Source of the DNA: Pyrocephalus nanus | Taxonomy: Eukaryota > Chordata > Aves > Passeriformes > Tyrannidae | Reading direction: 5' to 3' | Assembly (NCBI GenBank): GCA_038380795.1 | Contig: CM076261.1 | Span: forward strand, 31,893,866-31,957,865 | Length of the DNA stretch: 64,000 nt | Shown here: piece after piece, positions 25,284-37,806 of the stretch | How positions within the stretch are numbered: the first letter of the stretch is position 1 | How the letters are laid out: each line of letters begins with the position of its first letter | Notes under the pieces: model-generated | Told to the model about the DNA's origin: nothing | The model's input: the letters and a program-made list of their open reading frames with translations, nothing else | The model's database searches: none | Made by a program: the position numbers and the translations under genes

Positions 25284-25289
25284 AATAAA
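25284..25289 (+). terminator. BASP1: Possible proximal polyadenylation signal in the BASP1 3' UTR
   Basis: An AATAAA lies just after an A-rich run (25266-25279), about 270 bases after the stop. Use of this site would give a short 3' UTR that keeps the G-quadruplex motif but drops the U-rich tract and everything distal. The A-run next to it can also cause internal oligo-dT priming, so cDNA ends here would need care. Confidence 0.35.
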
Positions 25290-25464
25290 TGGATGTCTGA
25301 AAGTACAGCACATCTTTTGTATCTGAACTGCTGTAAATGCACTTCACCAGTGTATCAAAATCTTCTTTTTGTTCTGTAACGGGGTTTGGGAGTGATGCGT
25401 TGGATTCTGCCCACGAGGTTTGTGCCAAGGCAATCAGATCTTTATGAAAGCAGTATTTTCTGTG

Positions 25465-25510
25465 TTTTTTTTTTTTTTTCTTTTTTTTTTTTTTCTTTTT
25501 TTTTTTTTTT
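25465..25510 (+). repeat. U-rich tract in the BASP1 3' UTR (T15-C-T14-C-T15)
   Basis: Forty-six bases are all T except for C at 25480 and 25495. In the mRNA it would be a long poly(U)-type platform of the kind bound by ELAV/Hu proteins or PTB. The exact length is likely polymorphic or prone to sequencing error. Confidence 0.85.
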
Positions 25511-25903
25511 AATTATTTACAGCCTTTCTTATTTTGATATTTTTTTTATGCAGTGGATGAATGCCAACTTTCAGACAAAACCCACCTAGCTGTCCACATA
25601 TTTCTCAATGCCAATCCTCCAATTCTTCCTCTCCAAATATTTTTTGGGAGTAAAAAACATTCTCATCCTACTTAGCCTACCTAGATTTCTCATGACGAGT
25701 TAATGCATGTCCGTGGTTGGGTGCACCTGTAGTTCTGTTTATTGGTCAGTGGAAATGAAAAAGTCTGCGTTCATTGCAGTTCCAGTTTCTCTTCCATTCT
25801 GTGTCACAGACACCAACACACACTCATTGGAAAACAAATGAAAAAACAAAATGTACAATGGATGCATTGAAATTATATGTAATTGTATAAATGGTGCAAC
25901 AGT

Positions 25904-25909
25904 AATAAA
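25904..25909 (+). terminator. BASP1: Distal polyadenylation signal of BASP1
   Basis: A canonical AATAAA lies 891 bases after the stop codon. It is the last good signal before the sequence turns into ordinary AT-rich intergenic DNA. The position fits a short BASP1 3' UTR. Cleavage is expected 10-30 bases downstream. Confidence 0.75.
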
Positions 25910-28900
25910 AGTTAAATAATTTAAAAAATATATAAGTGTAAAGACTGATTAAATCTTCACTTTTACCCCTTGAGAACAAGGCAAAGGAGGTTCTTAGATA
26001 AGTATTACATCTGGGGCTGTTTACATTCCTATAAATAGTCACACTCCAACAGCCACAAGTGTTCCCAGGTGAGGTTGGAAGACGTGGCCAAGGAACAGCA
26101 CATCTCTTGTATGTCTTATCCCAGGCGAAGTGGAAATGGCTTTTGCCTGCCTTAACATGTGAAAAAAATGTTCTCTTGTTATTTTGAAGAGCCAGAGGTG
26201 TGCTGATTGGGTTTTAACTGGGACTAAGACAGTGGATTTGATAAACTGATCTTTTAAAATGAGGCAATTAAATTTAATCCTAGTCCTATTAAAATATTTC
26301 TAGTGCTGATGGACTTTTTTCTTTTCCCCATTGCTATTGTATAGGAGATGAACCGCAGCTGCCACAAAAGGCCAGTTCTGTGCATTTCAAATATGAATAA
26401 CCTTGTGTAGCTGAGCGGAGTTTAGCCCAGCATAAACAACATTTTTCTCTGCTTTTGCCTATTTACCCTGTTTTTATTCAACAGAACTGCTGAATAACTG
26501 CAGTTTCTGCTGAATAGTGCCCTTGCTGGATATGGACAACGATTTCAAGCACAGAACCCAGGATTCACAAAACTGGTTAAAGCAGCATATTTGGCCTGCC
26601 CATTAACGAACTCTTAGGAAGAGCATAAGTTATGAAAGAAGTGGGCAGTGGTAAATAGAAACACAGCTGGTACACATACCAAAGGGATGAGCAGGCTTGT
26701 ATTTAGTAAATAGCAAAAATAGTGTTTTAAACCAATATAAATTATTGCACATTCTTTGTCTCCATGCAGCAAGGGTGAATCACTCTACAGACTTCCATAA
26801 TGCTAATCCTAAAATTTTTCAGAAATACAAGCTTCCTATACCATGCTGGGCACACTGGTGTGCAGTTGTGTATCTGGGAAAACCTTATTGGAATAGGCAG
26901 GAATAATTCTGTATGGTTTAGATCAGGTCATTCACTTACATGAGTCTTGCACCACCATCAAGTTTTTTGCATCCTTAATGTGAAGGAGTCAATTTCATGC
27001 ATAACACATTAAAATAAAGTGGATTCTTATGCATAGAGAAAAGTTAGCTAAATACCTGGCTTAAAAAGAAGGCAGGGTTTTTTAGAATATATAGCTGAAG
27101 CACTGCAAGGGACTAGACAGATAACACATTTAAAATAATTTACCAAGATTTTTGTTATCTACAGTGTCTTTGTGCAGCCAAGTTTTTGTCTTTCCTGCAG
27201 TTCTCTAATAGTCCTCTGCCACCGTTTCCCAGTGTAGATGTGTTCTGGAAAGGGAGAACCTCTGTCCACAACTATCACATGAATTGGGATGAGTCCAGGA
27301 GAGAGAGGAGGAGTGCAGGCATCCTATGGTACTTCGTGGTGATGTAGCACTGAATCATCCTGAAGCTGATGAAACTAAATCAATGTACTGCCTTTGGGCT
27401 GGAAGTGGCTGACAATGGAAAATAGGTATGTAACTTGTTTACTGGGAGGGTATGGGAATATGCCCACTAACAATATCACACCCATTCACTTTCAAGATGA
27501 TGTTCAAAGTAGCATTTAATCTCAATTACTATAATAATTTGACAATCAACACATGCCCTTTTTTTCCCCTTGAGCTTTCTTCATTTGGCATACTTAAAAT
27601 TGTTGAGATCTTGAATGCAGTCTTACTTTAATTCTTTTAGGTAATTGGAAATACCCCTGTGCTCCACAGTTGTATCCAAACGCAACAATCCCTGCAGCTG
27701 TTGACATCAAACTCTTAATGCACATGCTGAGGGTCTCACAAGCTGCTTGCTGATGGTAGTTTCATCCCAACAGTATCAAAGGTGCAAAGAAGTGTTATGC
27801 CCCCCGTAGCTGGAAATCAGTAGCATATGGGCAAAGAAATATGAACTTACATTTGGGAAACTAAGAAGCAATGCAGCAATGCACTTAAGTTTTCAGTATT
27901 CTCAAAAAATAAAAAAGGAAGGTTGCCATATGACGTTTTAAATACTTTTATTAATAGAGGGGGCTGCAAAATTAACCTTCTCATAGTTGCTAAAATACTT
28001 AGTGTGTAACTGGTAGGCATTCCAAGGCATTCTGGCTGAGGCCATTGCTCCACAGTGCTGCTATTCTATACCTACATAGGCAAGGAAAGCATCTCTGTTT
28101 GAAGAGCTTACGAACTAAGTGTATATGGTTAATAGCAATGTAATGCATGTTGCTTGCCTGAAGTGCCATGAGGAGATGTGAGAGCCTTGAGGCCTGCATT
28201 TCTTCTGTCCAGTATTTCATTTCCAAGATCCTTTTTTTTTTTTTTTCTGAGTTATAATCACTCCTTAATACTAATAAAAAGTATGCTGAGGGTACAGAGC
28301 TAATTCTTTGAGTGTAAGCACATTGCAGATAATCTCAAAGGATCCAACCTTTTTGTGAAAGTGTGCCAAAGCAATAGAGAAATTCAACCCTGGGAAAGAA
28401 CCTTTGCTATTGTTTAGAGCCCCTACAGAGATGTTTGCAAGGTCTCCCTTGTTTTGCCCTGGAGACTGTCAAAAATCTGTTTCTCTTCCTTTGACAATAG
28501 GAAGCTCAGCACCAGTGGCTTTGCTCATACTTTACTTGCACATCCATAGGAAAGAGAAGCATAGATTCTGTTAAATGTACAGCAATTTTTTTAAAATTTT
28601 TTTTTTTTGAAATGTACTTGAAATGTACATCCTACTATTTTTAAAATGACTTTTGGACATGGGAAAAAACCCTAAAGTTATGTTAAATTATTTATAATGA
28701 AATGGCTTCCTGAAAGCAATGCCTACAACTTGCCCTGCAGTTGGTTTCTGCATGCTTACTTCTGAGACAGACACTTCCATGAAGAAACAGTACAATAAAA
28801 CTTTATAGGATGTGTCGATGTCTTATGTAACAGTGCTTCTAGGTGTTTGTCTGTGTAGCTGTCAGTATCTAAACAGTCAGTGGCTTCTGAATTTCTGCTG

Positions 28901-31900
28901 GCACTTCCTTTGTCCCAGCACTGAACTAGGAGGTCCGTCCAGTCTCTGTCTCACCTAATCATTGCCTTTTCCAGATCAGCATGAACTCCAACTTGGTGCA
29001 AGTGTAATGAATCAGTAGGTGAATCAAGCCCTCAGTCTTCCTTCAGGAACTTCTTATCACTACATTGCATTTCTGTTAATTTATCCTTGTTTAAGCAAAC
29101 AAGGGAGTGCCTCAAAGAAATACCTCAGGTTTTTTGCCAGTGCTGCAGAAAGCATTTTCTCACAATACATTTCTTCAGTGCATCTACTGCTATGCTTTCA
29201 TTGCTGCCTCCTTACACAGAATTCATAGCCTTTGAGGCTCTTCTTAAAGATTTTTGAGATGATGATCACTTGGTTTGCTGTTTTTATTCAGGGCTACATA
29301 TTTTTTTTCTGCACCATACTCCTGACATTTATCTTGACTCTGACTTGGTTGACTTTCCACCTTTCATTTGTTCATTTACATATATAAATTGTTTATATCC
29401 TGTTTTAAACTGAACCTCCCCACCATAATTTATGCAACATGAATGTATGTAAGCTGTTAAGCAGTCAGATTTAGAAACCATGGTGCTTCAGTCATGGGAA
29501 AATCACAGCACAAGGAAAAGCAATATACCTGTGTTTTCCCTTATTGCTGTGAAAAAGTGTCTTCTCCAGGACAGAGCTTTGATAGCCACATTTATCATGA
29601 TGGGGTCAAAATCTAGCTGCAGAGTCAGGTAAGCAGAAGGAGGTTTTTTTCCTTTTTTCAGGGAAGAGAGAAAAGGGGTGGATATTTCAAAATATGGCCA
29701 CAAGGTTTGGGACCTAAAACATATGACACAATCCATTTATTTCCTGGAGACATCACTATTGTATGTTCACCGGCCACCACAAGGCTACCAAGCCTTTCCA
29801 GCTTGTCAGGATACTTGTCTCTCTTTTAGCATATTTGCTTGTTTAGGTAACAAATATTAATTCCAGATCTTACTGTCATGGCTGTATAAATGTATTGCCT
29901 CCATCTTTAGCTTCTCTTCCCTCCACAATGGAAGACTGACTTCTTTGAGAGCCTTCAATTGCACCAGACGGCTGACCGAGCTTCTTGATGTCTTTGCTTG
30001 ATCAAGATGACTTTTTCTTTTTTTTTTTTTTTTTTTTTGAGATTGTTAAGTGAGATGCACATTTGACTGAGTTCAACTTTGTTTCACCTACTAAGCAAAA
30101 ATTCAAAGGCTTCACATGATGTTCCTGCTGAGGGTAGAGTGAAATCTTCCTACAAGCCCTATCAGCTTGTTATTTGGAATGTCATCGAGTTGCTGCAAAA
30201 TGCATAGTTTGCTGAACATCACTGCTGGTTCAGCTGGCCAGTAATTTTAGATTAACACTTGGTAAAGTATGGCATTTGGTCTCTATTGAGAATTAAACCA
30301 ATTGTACTGGGTTCAATACAGGGACAGAAATGGAACTGTTCCCCTTAGGAGATGGAAATGTAGTAGGATTAAATTTTTTAACTCCATTCAGTTCCATCCT
30401 GTTCAGAAAACCAATGTGAAACAAGAGTCTGCCCCTAGTTGTTCTTTGCACTTTAGGAATGGGGCAAGATTGTAAATTATCCTAGCCAAAAAAATGGTCT
30501 TTAAAAAATAACAGTTAATACTTTACACCTTAAACCTGAATAGTAGGTGTTTTAATCAGATCCCTGAGAACCTGGACTACTAGAAATATTCAGTGTGACA
30601 GGAAGCCAACTGTTTTTGTTCTATCTATTCCAGGGGCTCTCATTTTCAACACCCATTTCCCCCATCCCTGCTTTATTCTCTTTCTACCAGTTTCAGTTTT
30701 ATAATGTGTTAATGAGAATAGTCTACTGTAATGGTAGACCATACTGATGCTCCACTAATCACATTTTCCTGGCTTTGAATTATTTTTTTCTTTTTTATAG
30801 AGTTCTGGTATTACTTGCAAGATTCTGGACTGGGTTAGCAAAAACATGTATGTTTACCCAGTAGAATATGAACTGATCTGGTATAAAAGAGAAGTCAAAA
30901 AAATAATTTTATTATTGGAAATTGGTGCATGCCTGAAAGAGCAAACCCTTTATTCTGCAGGATTCCGCAGTGGTTCACTGTAAGCTAAAAGACCCTATGG
31001 AGATTTCAAAAGGTATCACGTGTCACTATGCTGAATACATTGTTTAAGCTCTGCTGCTCTGTCCAATTATCTGAACTTTGTCAGTTGCACTTCATTTTTT
31101 TATTTTTAAATAAAAGACAGCATTCCCAAGCTGGCATTTTTGTTTCAAAAGGCAAACAACAGTAGCTCATAATGAGTACATTGCAAAGGAAAATTTCAAT
31201 CCCATTAAACTATGAATAACTTTTCCCAGTATAAGAAGTTTTAAAACTACCTAGGAGTCTTTTGCAGGATTTTGTTTAGAATAAATTTTAAATAATTTTA
31301 TGATAGCCAGTTTTTCAAGGACATGTTCATAAAGTCATAGTTTTATAGTATAAATGTTGATAAATGTCCATATAAATGGACAATATAATGGGGTCTGGCC
31401 ACACACTGAAGACTCAGTAAAGAAAACCTGAAACATCGGGAGCCAGATCATCAGTTACCAAAATTATTGATTCAGGTCCACTGAACTATAAGAAAATCAT
31501 TACATCTGCAGTTATTCCATATAGATCTAAACACCAAAATATTAGCAGTAGAATGTCACATTATATTAGGCAGCATTGAATATGGCAGGTTGGATATGAG
31601 TAAATTAGGCTGTTAACTTCTGTGATAACCTAATAACAGACAGATTTGGATTTGAATTGAAGCAGTGTATGAATACTAATTAGGCAAGTTCTGAAATAAC
31701 ACATTTCAAGATTTTAGGCAGTAACTTTTTTTATGAATGATTCACAGTGTGAGACATGGGGTACAACATAAGGATTAGCATATTTCTATGCAAGTGAAAA
31801 TTAAATGGAGAATAAAAGTTAATGCTAACAGGGAGGAGTGGTATATACTCTCTAATAGGTGTTAAATTTGAACTGATGTATCATGCATCAGTTAAATATC

Positions 31901-33503
31901 TTGGGCCTGAATTGTGCCTTTACCCATGTTTTGGTGTTCTATTCTAGCTAGGCTGTATCATATACATGTTGAACCAGACTTTTCACTGCCTTGCCACTAT
32001 TTTTTTATCTATGCCTGATCTAATTTCACATCAATTTCTCTCTTTTAATCTGCCAAGACCAACATGACTACACTAGTAGACATGTGAATAGATGCTGACA
32101 CAAACTATCAGATGGACCTTTAGCATCCAGACTGAGCTTTGAAAGCTCAAAAAAAGCTATACAGTTCCTTGGACAAGATAAGCAAAAAATGGAAGAGTTT
32201 GAAAGTATGATAGCTGACATCAAAGTGATATTTAATTTCATGGCAGAATTAATATGACAAAGACACATGCTGTGTCCCAAGAAGAGCAGCACCTTACAAA
32301 TGGGATCACATACAGTACTGTAGGGGAGGAAGCTGAGTAAAAAAAAAAAATGCAGCTACCACAAAAACAAGTATTGTTTTTAGGCAAAAGCAAACCTGGT
32401 AATGATTGGAAGAAGATGTATTTTGGCAGAAAGGCATGTCCACTGCAGCAATAGTTATTAGAGCAGAGACAATATTTTAGACATGTTTTTTGGTGTGATG
32501 CTTACATTTCTGAAACTGATTTTAGGTTATAAATGCAATAAAATACCTCTTGGTGTCCTCTATGAAATTTTGCAGCATTATAAGCAAACCTTTCTACAGC
32601 AGAATATGGGAGTATAAAAAGAAATGAACTGTGATGTTGATGAAATTCAAGGTACTAGTTAGCACCTTGAACACTTTCAGTGTTTCTAATAAAGATGAGA
32701 GTATGGGAAGGAAGCTATGGCAACAGTTTCACGTGGTGACCACAGCTCATTTTCAGTGAATGAAAAGTCCTGTTTTAGTGATGGTGTCGTGAGATACTGT
32801 CAGATCAATCAGATTCAATTGCAGTCAGTTCTAGTCATAATGCTTCACCATAGATATGAATTTTTGAAGGGAGAAACTTTTATGTGAATGGCTGTTTCCA
32901 TTGTGTTTAGACCTTACTGTCCGGCTTTCAAATCCCAGAATTAGTTTGATAGTATTGAAAGTTAGAATCAATCTGCCAGTTTCATGTCAGTGGCAGGATA
33001 TGTGTATGTAGGGAGGATAGCTAAAAAGACATTACAAGGTCAGAGAATCATTTGGGAAGGAGTTGGGATGTCAGCAGAAGATTGCAGCCAGTGTGCAAGG
33101 CAAGAATAATGATTTTCAGAGCACTGCTTTAAATGGATATGGAGACAAGACACAAGCTGGGAGTCTAGTCTAAGCATGAGTTGCACACTAATCACACTAC
33201 GCAAAAAAAGAAAGCACAGGCATTTTGCCTGCATGTGAAGGCACAGAGTCACACACTGCTATTAATTTTCCTTTGACTCTAGTTCACCCACATTGATACT
33301 TACTTCCTCCTACAGGCTAACTTTTCCCTCAAGGATCTCTTTCTTGTCCCCAGTACATGCTTTAGTTAACAGGCAAGATTTTTCTAAAGTGACCAAAGCA
33401 TCCATTTAAAAGAAACACGATATATACCACATGCCTTCTTGTGCTTCTGGAAAGGCTTCATGTACACTCTTCTCCTTCAAAGTACCTTGTAAGAAACAAA
33501 GAC

Positions 33504-33618
33504 ATACCAGCACACCTGGTATCAGAAACCACTACATGCTTTACCCTGTTACCACATAGATTTTCTCCATTGTTTTATCACTATGTAGACACAGACAGGT
33601 GTGTTGTGTTTCAGTATT
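33504..33618. repeat. Unnamed interspersed repeat, copy 1
   Basis: This stretch aligns to 35489-35600 in the same orientation. The core 33540-33594 matches 35525-35579 at 50 of 55 positions without gaps, and all five differences are transitions. Weaker similarity extends about 35 bases left and 20 bases right. I do not recognise the family. It could be two copies of an old transposon or one local duplication. Confidence 0.7.
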
Positions 33619-35488
33619 TTTTCGAAACAGTCATGGTTGTGTTAACCCAGAGAGACCATTTTACAAGCAACTTCTCAGTCAGTCTTGTGTGCTGCCAGGC
33701 TTGGACTGATCATGAGGGTGAGAAGGGCTCCCTGCAGTGGTCTGCAGGTGCTGCCTCACTCTGCCCTCCAGCTGTTCCTCCTTCCACCTGGGAAATACCT
33801 GCACCCATGTCCTGTTGAAGAGACTTGGCTAGGAGGACAGTAAGTTATCTGGTGAGACCATGGAACCTCTCTGAGGCAGCTTAAGGATGACAAGAACTCT
33901 TTGACAAGATTTAAATGGATATAGTTGCTTCTCCCTTAGGGTAGGGGAATGGAAACACCCAGGACTTTGAAAGTCAAGATCTTTCAAGTTTTCTATGGTT
34001 CTGTGATTACCAAAGATTGTCCCAGTAAGAACTGTTTTCCTTCATCTGAATAAGAGCTAGGCTATATCTGTTTTGATAGAATAATAATTCACTCTACCTT
34101 GCCTTCAGCAGGACTAAAGGCAGTACAAGGTACTCTTCAATGGATTTTTGAAGTGTTGTCTAAGTGCATGAAATTAAATATTTCTCAATTTTACTTCATT
34201 CTTTTCTCCCACTATTTTGCATGATTTCATTCCAGATATTCTTTTGTCCACTAGGCCATCAATAGGCAAAACTCTTTACTTATTTTTCTTGTGTACATCA
34301 AACGTGCCACAACTGAGAAATGACTCTGTGTGTTGGTCACAGCTTCCCTTGCATTTCTTCAGTTCATGTCTCAGCCTGCTATAGGCAAAGATCATATTGC
34401 TATTTCAACTGGGTGAAATCATCAATTGTTACAGATTGCCTTGGGGATATGAATACGTACAGCAGTGGTCAGAGTTTTCTAATCCTTGTGTGCTTAATTT
34501 AAAAGTGCAATTCACAATGGATCTCTAATGAAAAGTGCCAGTAACACTGCAAACTCTTAGAGTGCTGCCTGTGCAGAACTGGGAGAGGCTTTCTTTTAAG
34601 AAGTACTTCTGCTGATTTGGCAGAATTGGACCAGCAAATTGTAGTGATGAACTGGATAAAAATGACCTGGAAAATCCCTGCCTCATGTACAGTGCTGACA
34701 TTGCTGTCATTGCTGTTCCGTGCTTTTTCCTTTGTGTTGGCCTGTGCATAGATATACTAGTACTGAGTTAACGCAGAGCTAGGATAGGCGTAGGGAAAAC
34801 CACAAAAATTTTAAATTCCCTCTTTTTATCCTGAAGAGAAAATTATTTTCTAAGCCTTTCATTTTTGTTGTAGGGAGGAAGCAGCAAGATTAGAAACTGA
34901 AGCTAGGTCAGACTTTCATGAGTTCTTGTGCATTTCCACATAGCCACTTTTGGGCACCAGAAGCTGTTCAGAAGTGACTCAGCCACATGTGTAAGAGTAA
35001 TTAGGTCCATTTGAAAGCCAGGAACCAAAGATTTTGAGGATTCTTCCAAATTCTTTCCACTCAAAAACTCCATGGGTTCTTCTCCCTCTATACTCTCTCT
35101 TGACTTTTGACATCTATCAATACCTAAGCCTCAGAGCAAAATATCTGCAGAAACTGCTGGGTTTTACATCAAAAGTCTTGGAAACCAACACAGATTCCAG
35201 GCATCCCCCACCCCTCCTATCTTTGTAAAACCTCTTCTAAATTTCAGTGAATTTAAGGGCTAATCTACATATTCATTTTCCTCTGATTTTCATAATGAAA
35301 ATTATGTTAAAATAATCATTAAAGCTATAAAAATGAAGGAAAAAATGAAAATGAAAGTTTTTTCAACTGGGGTACCTGCATGTAGGCAAGATGATTGAGA
35401 ATGTTTTCCATATGAAAAACTGGAACTGCTGAATAATTAGCCATGCCCTTCTGCAAAGTCTGAAGTTTATTCATGGGTGGTTCCCAAA

Positions 35489-35600
35489 GATACCTCTCAC
35501 CTGCTATCTGAAAGCAGTGGATGGTTTACCCTGTTACCGTGTAGATTTTCTCCATTGTTTTATCACTATGCAGATACAGGAAGGCGTGAAGAGTTTTAGT
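35489..35600. repeat. Unnamed interspersed repeat, copy 2
   Basis: This is the partner of 33504-33618, lying about 2 kb downstream in the same orientation. The core is 35525-35579. The pattern of transitions only suggests two copies of common origin that aged under ordinary neutral mutation. Confidence 0.7.
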
Positions 35601-37740
35601 ACTTGCCTGTCTCTATTTGTAATACTCCCACGAAGTCCCTAATCCTTATTGAAAAGCTTTATCTTTTATAAATAAGAAACATGAGTTACTTACACAGTGT
35701 ACAATTGGAATCGCCATAAGAAGTTACTGAATAACTAAGGGAGAGCTATATTTCGTGAGCCATTGTATCAAAGCTAAACACAGTAATGAAAAGAAGAGAG
35801 CTCCTTTTTCTCTTCCTGATGTGGTTAACAAAGATCTAAGAGACATGAAATAGCAGTGTGGTTTAATTTTTTTTTCCCCTCTGGAATTGAATTACAATAT
35901 TTCTATTTCTCCTAATTTTCTTTTAGGGAAATATTCCAAATTTCTCCCGTGTGTCAAGTATTGGGCATTACAATGATTGCAACTGCTCTTAACACTCTAT
36001 CTGCACAAACTGTGCAGAAGTGATGCTATTTTAAATGATTAAATGAATGGAACTGTAGAATATGTACTTTGGCAATTTCCATTCATAAACTACAAGGTAT
36101 GTTTGATAAACTGATTTCACTGTGGGAGACAAATAGCAATGTATATATTCCCATTATGTATAGCTGTTGTAGTGGGCCCAGTCATTTTGTACAGTGAAGT
36201 GCAGCCACATGGTAAGAGTTACAACTCCTACTATGGCTGATAACCCAGACAACCACAGATATCACTGCTCTGTCATGACTTTATGTTTAATGAGATATTT
36301 TTCCACCTTGGGACAAAAAGACAAAACAATTTTTCAAAACTTAGTACCCTCAATTTGCTTAGTTTTAAAGCAGTTGTCTAAGAGTATAATCAGAACAGCT
36401 TCCAAGAGATAGTGGAGGCTTGAGGCAGGGAGTGGAAAGTTAGGAAGAGAAAATATTTTTATTGATTTCTTATTGTGCAGCACTTGACAGTTTCTGTACT
36501 AATATATATTACTTTTAGGAGATCAATTTTATTTTTAAGATTTTAGAGCCTGAAGCTTTCTGTAGATGTTTTTAAATGCATGCTCTACTCTTAATGAAGG
36601 GAAAAATAACACAGAAGATTAAAAAAATGGCCTCAGTATAAAACAAAGCTTCAAATCAGTCTGGAGCAGTTGCACCTAGTTTGAGCTTCAAGTACCTAGG
36701 CAGTGATGCAGCATGTAAAGAAGTAGCAGCCATTACAAAATGGCAACCTTATTCACTACAATTTTGAAAAGCCAAACCAGAAACAACACAGCCTTGTTAT
36801 GGACAAGATATCCATGCTGTTCATTATTAACTGCTGTTCTGAAATCAGGCATGCACTAGTTACCCTTGTAGCCCACTCTTCCTCCCACCTCCTGTGTCTG
36901 TGAGAGTCCAGGGGAGTTCTGGACTTTAAGCCAAGCATGCTAGTCTGGCCAGACAGTATCATCTGAGGAAGAAAGAAGGTGATGTGACTGCTCTGGTGTA
37001 ACCATTAGTATAGCTGTGATAAAATAAGGGGAGAAATAATGCTGGTGAGATGCAAAGCTTAAAAGCTTATGTTTTCATGTATTTGTAATAATACCAACTC
37101 TATTAAATTATCCAAAAGTATAGGAATTGATTAAACCTCTGTGTACAGTACTGTTCCAACTAGGTATTTCGGTAAGCTATCTTTATGTAGATATCTGTAC
37201 AACATAAACTAATGCTCCATTAAGAAAGAAAATGTTTTGGATAAACCTGGAACGATGAAGAGACATCATCTGAATTACAGTAGTATAAATTACTGTCTAT
37301 TGCTTTAACTAGTGTATGGGAGGGTAGGTTGCCAGAGAAGCACCAGAGAAACAGTTAGTAAGAGAATTTAAAAACACTGGCTAAACTTAAGAAGGGTGGA
37401 GACTTCCTCTGCTTTCTCCTATTCATTTTCTCTCTATACTTGTAGACTCAGTTTTTGGCACTTTGCCCTTTGTAATATTTCTGTGATCCTCTGCAGGTGG
37501 ACACTGCTGACATATTGTAAGTATAGAGTCTCTGTTGTGGACTTTCTTTTTACTCTGTAGCTGTCCTTACCACTAATTCTTTTAAAAAATCTATCAAGCA
37601 TGCTATAAAATAATTATCTACATTTTACCTCTTAAGCACCAGTGTTCCTCTTTTCCCCCTTCTGCAGGGTCTACAGTAGTGATCTGAGAGAATGATATCT
37701 CTGGGATTTTATTTATTTGCTTTTAAGGCTTTCTTATTCC

Positions 37741-37752
37741 CTCTCTCTCTCT

Positions 37753-37789
<37 letters not shown>

Positions 37790-37806
37790 TTTTTTTATTT
37801 TTTTTT
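37741..37806. repeat. (CT)8 followed by poly(T)
   Basis: Eight CT units (37741-37756) run into a T tract (37756-37784) and then into T runs broken by A (to 37806). It is a compound microsatellite, all pyrimidine up to 37784. Confidence 0.9.

Larger units (their letters stand above)
25014..25928 (+). other. BASP1: BASP1 3' UTR
   Basis: The non-coding tail runs from the TAA stop to just after the distal AATAAA at 25904-25909, about 0.9 kb, which together with the coding exon suits the short mRNA known for BASP1. It contains a G-quadruplex motif (25178-25195), a proximal AATAAA (25284-25289), a 46-nt U-rich tract (25465-25510) followed by an AUUUA-type stretch, and a less biased distal part (about 25680-25925). 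The exact cleavage site is inferred. The U-rich and G-rich elements suggest post-transcriptional control, as known for the functional relative GAP-43, whose 3' UTR binds HuD; applying this to BASP1 is inference. Confidence 0.8.

Noticed and set aside
33985..34010. TTCTATGGTTCTGTGATTA, resembling a CR1 3' terminus
   Set aside because: Only about 20 bases match the CR1 ending; the sequence before it does not show the usual CR1 3' UTR words clearly enough.
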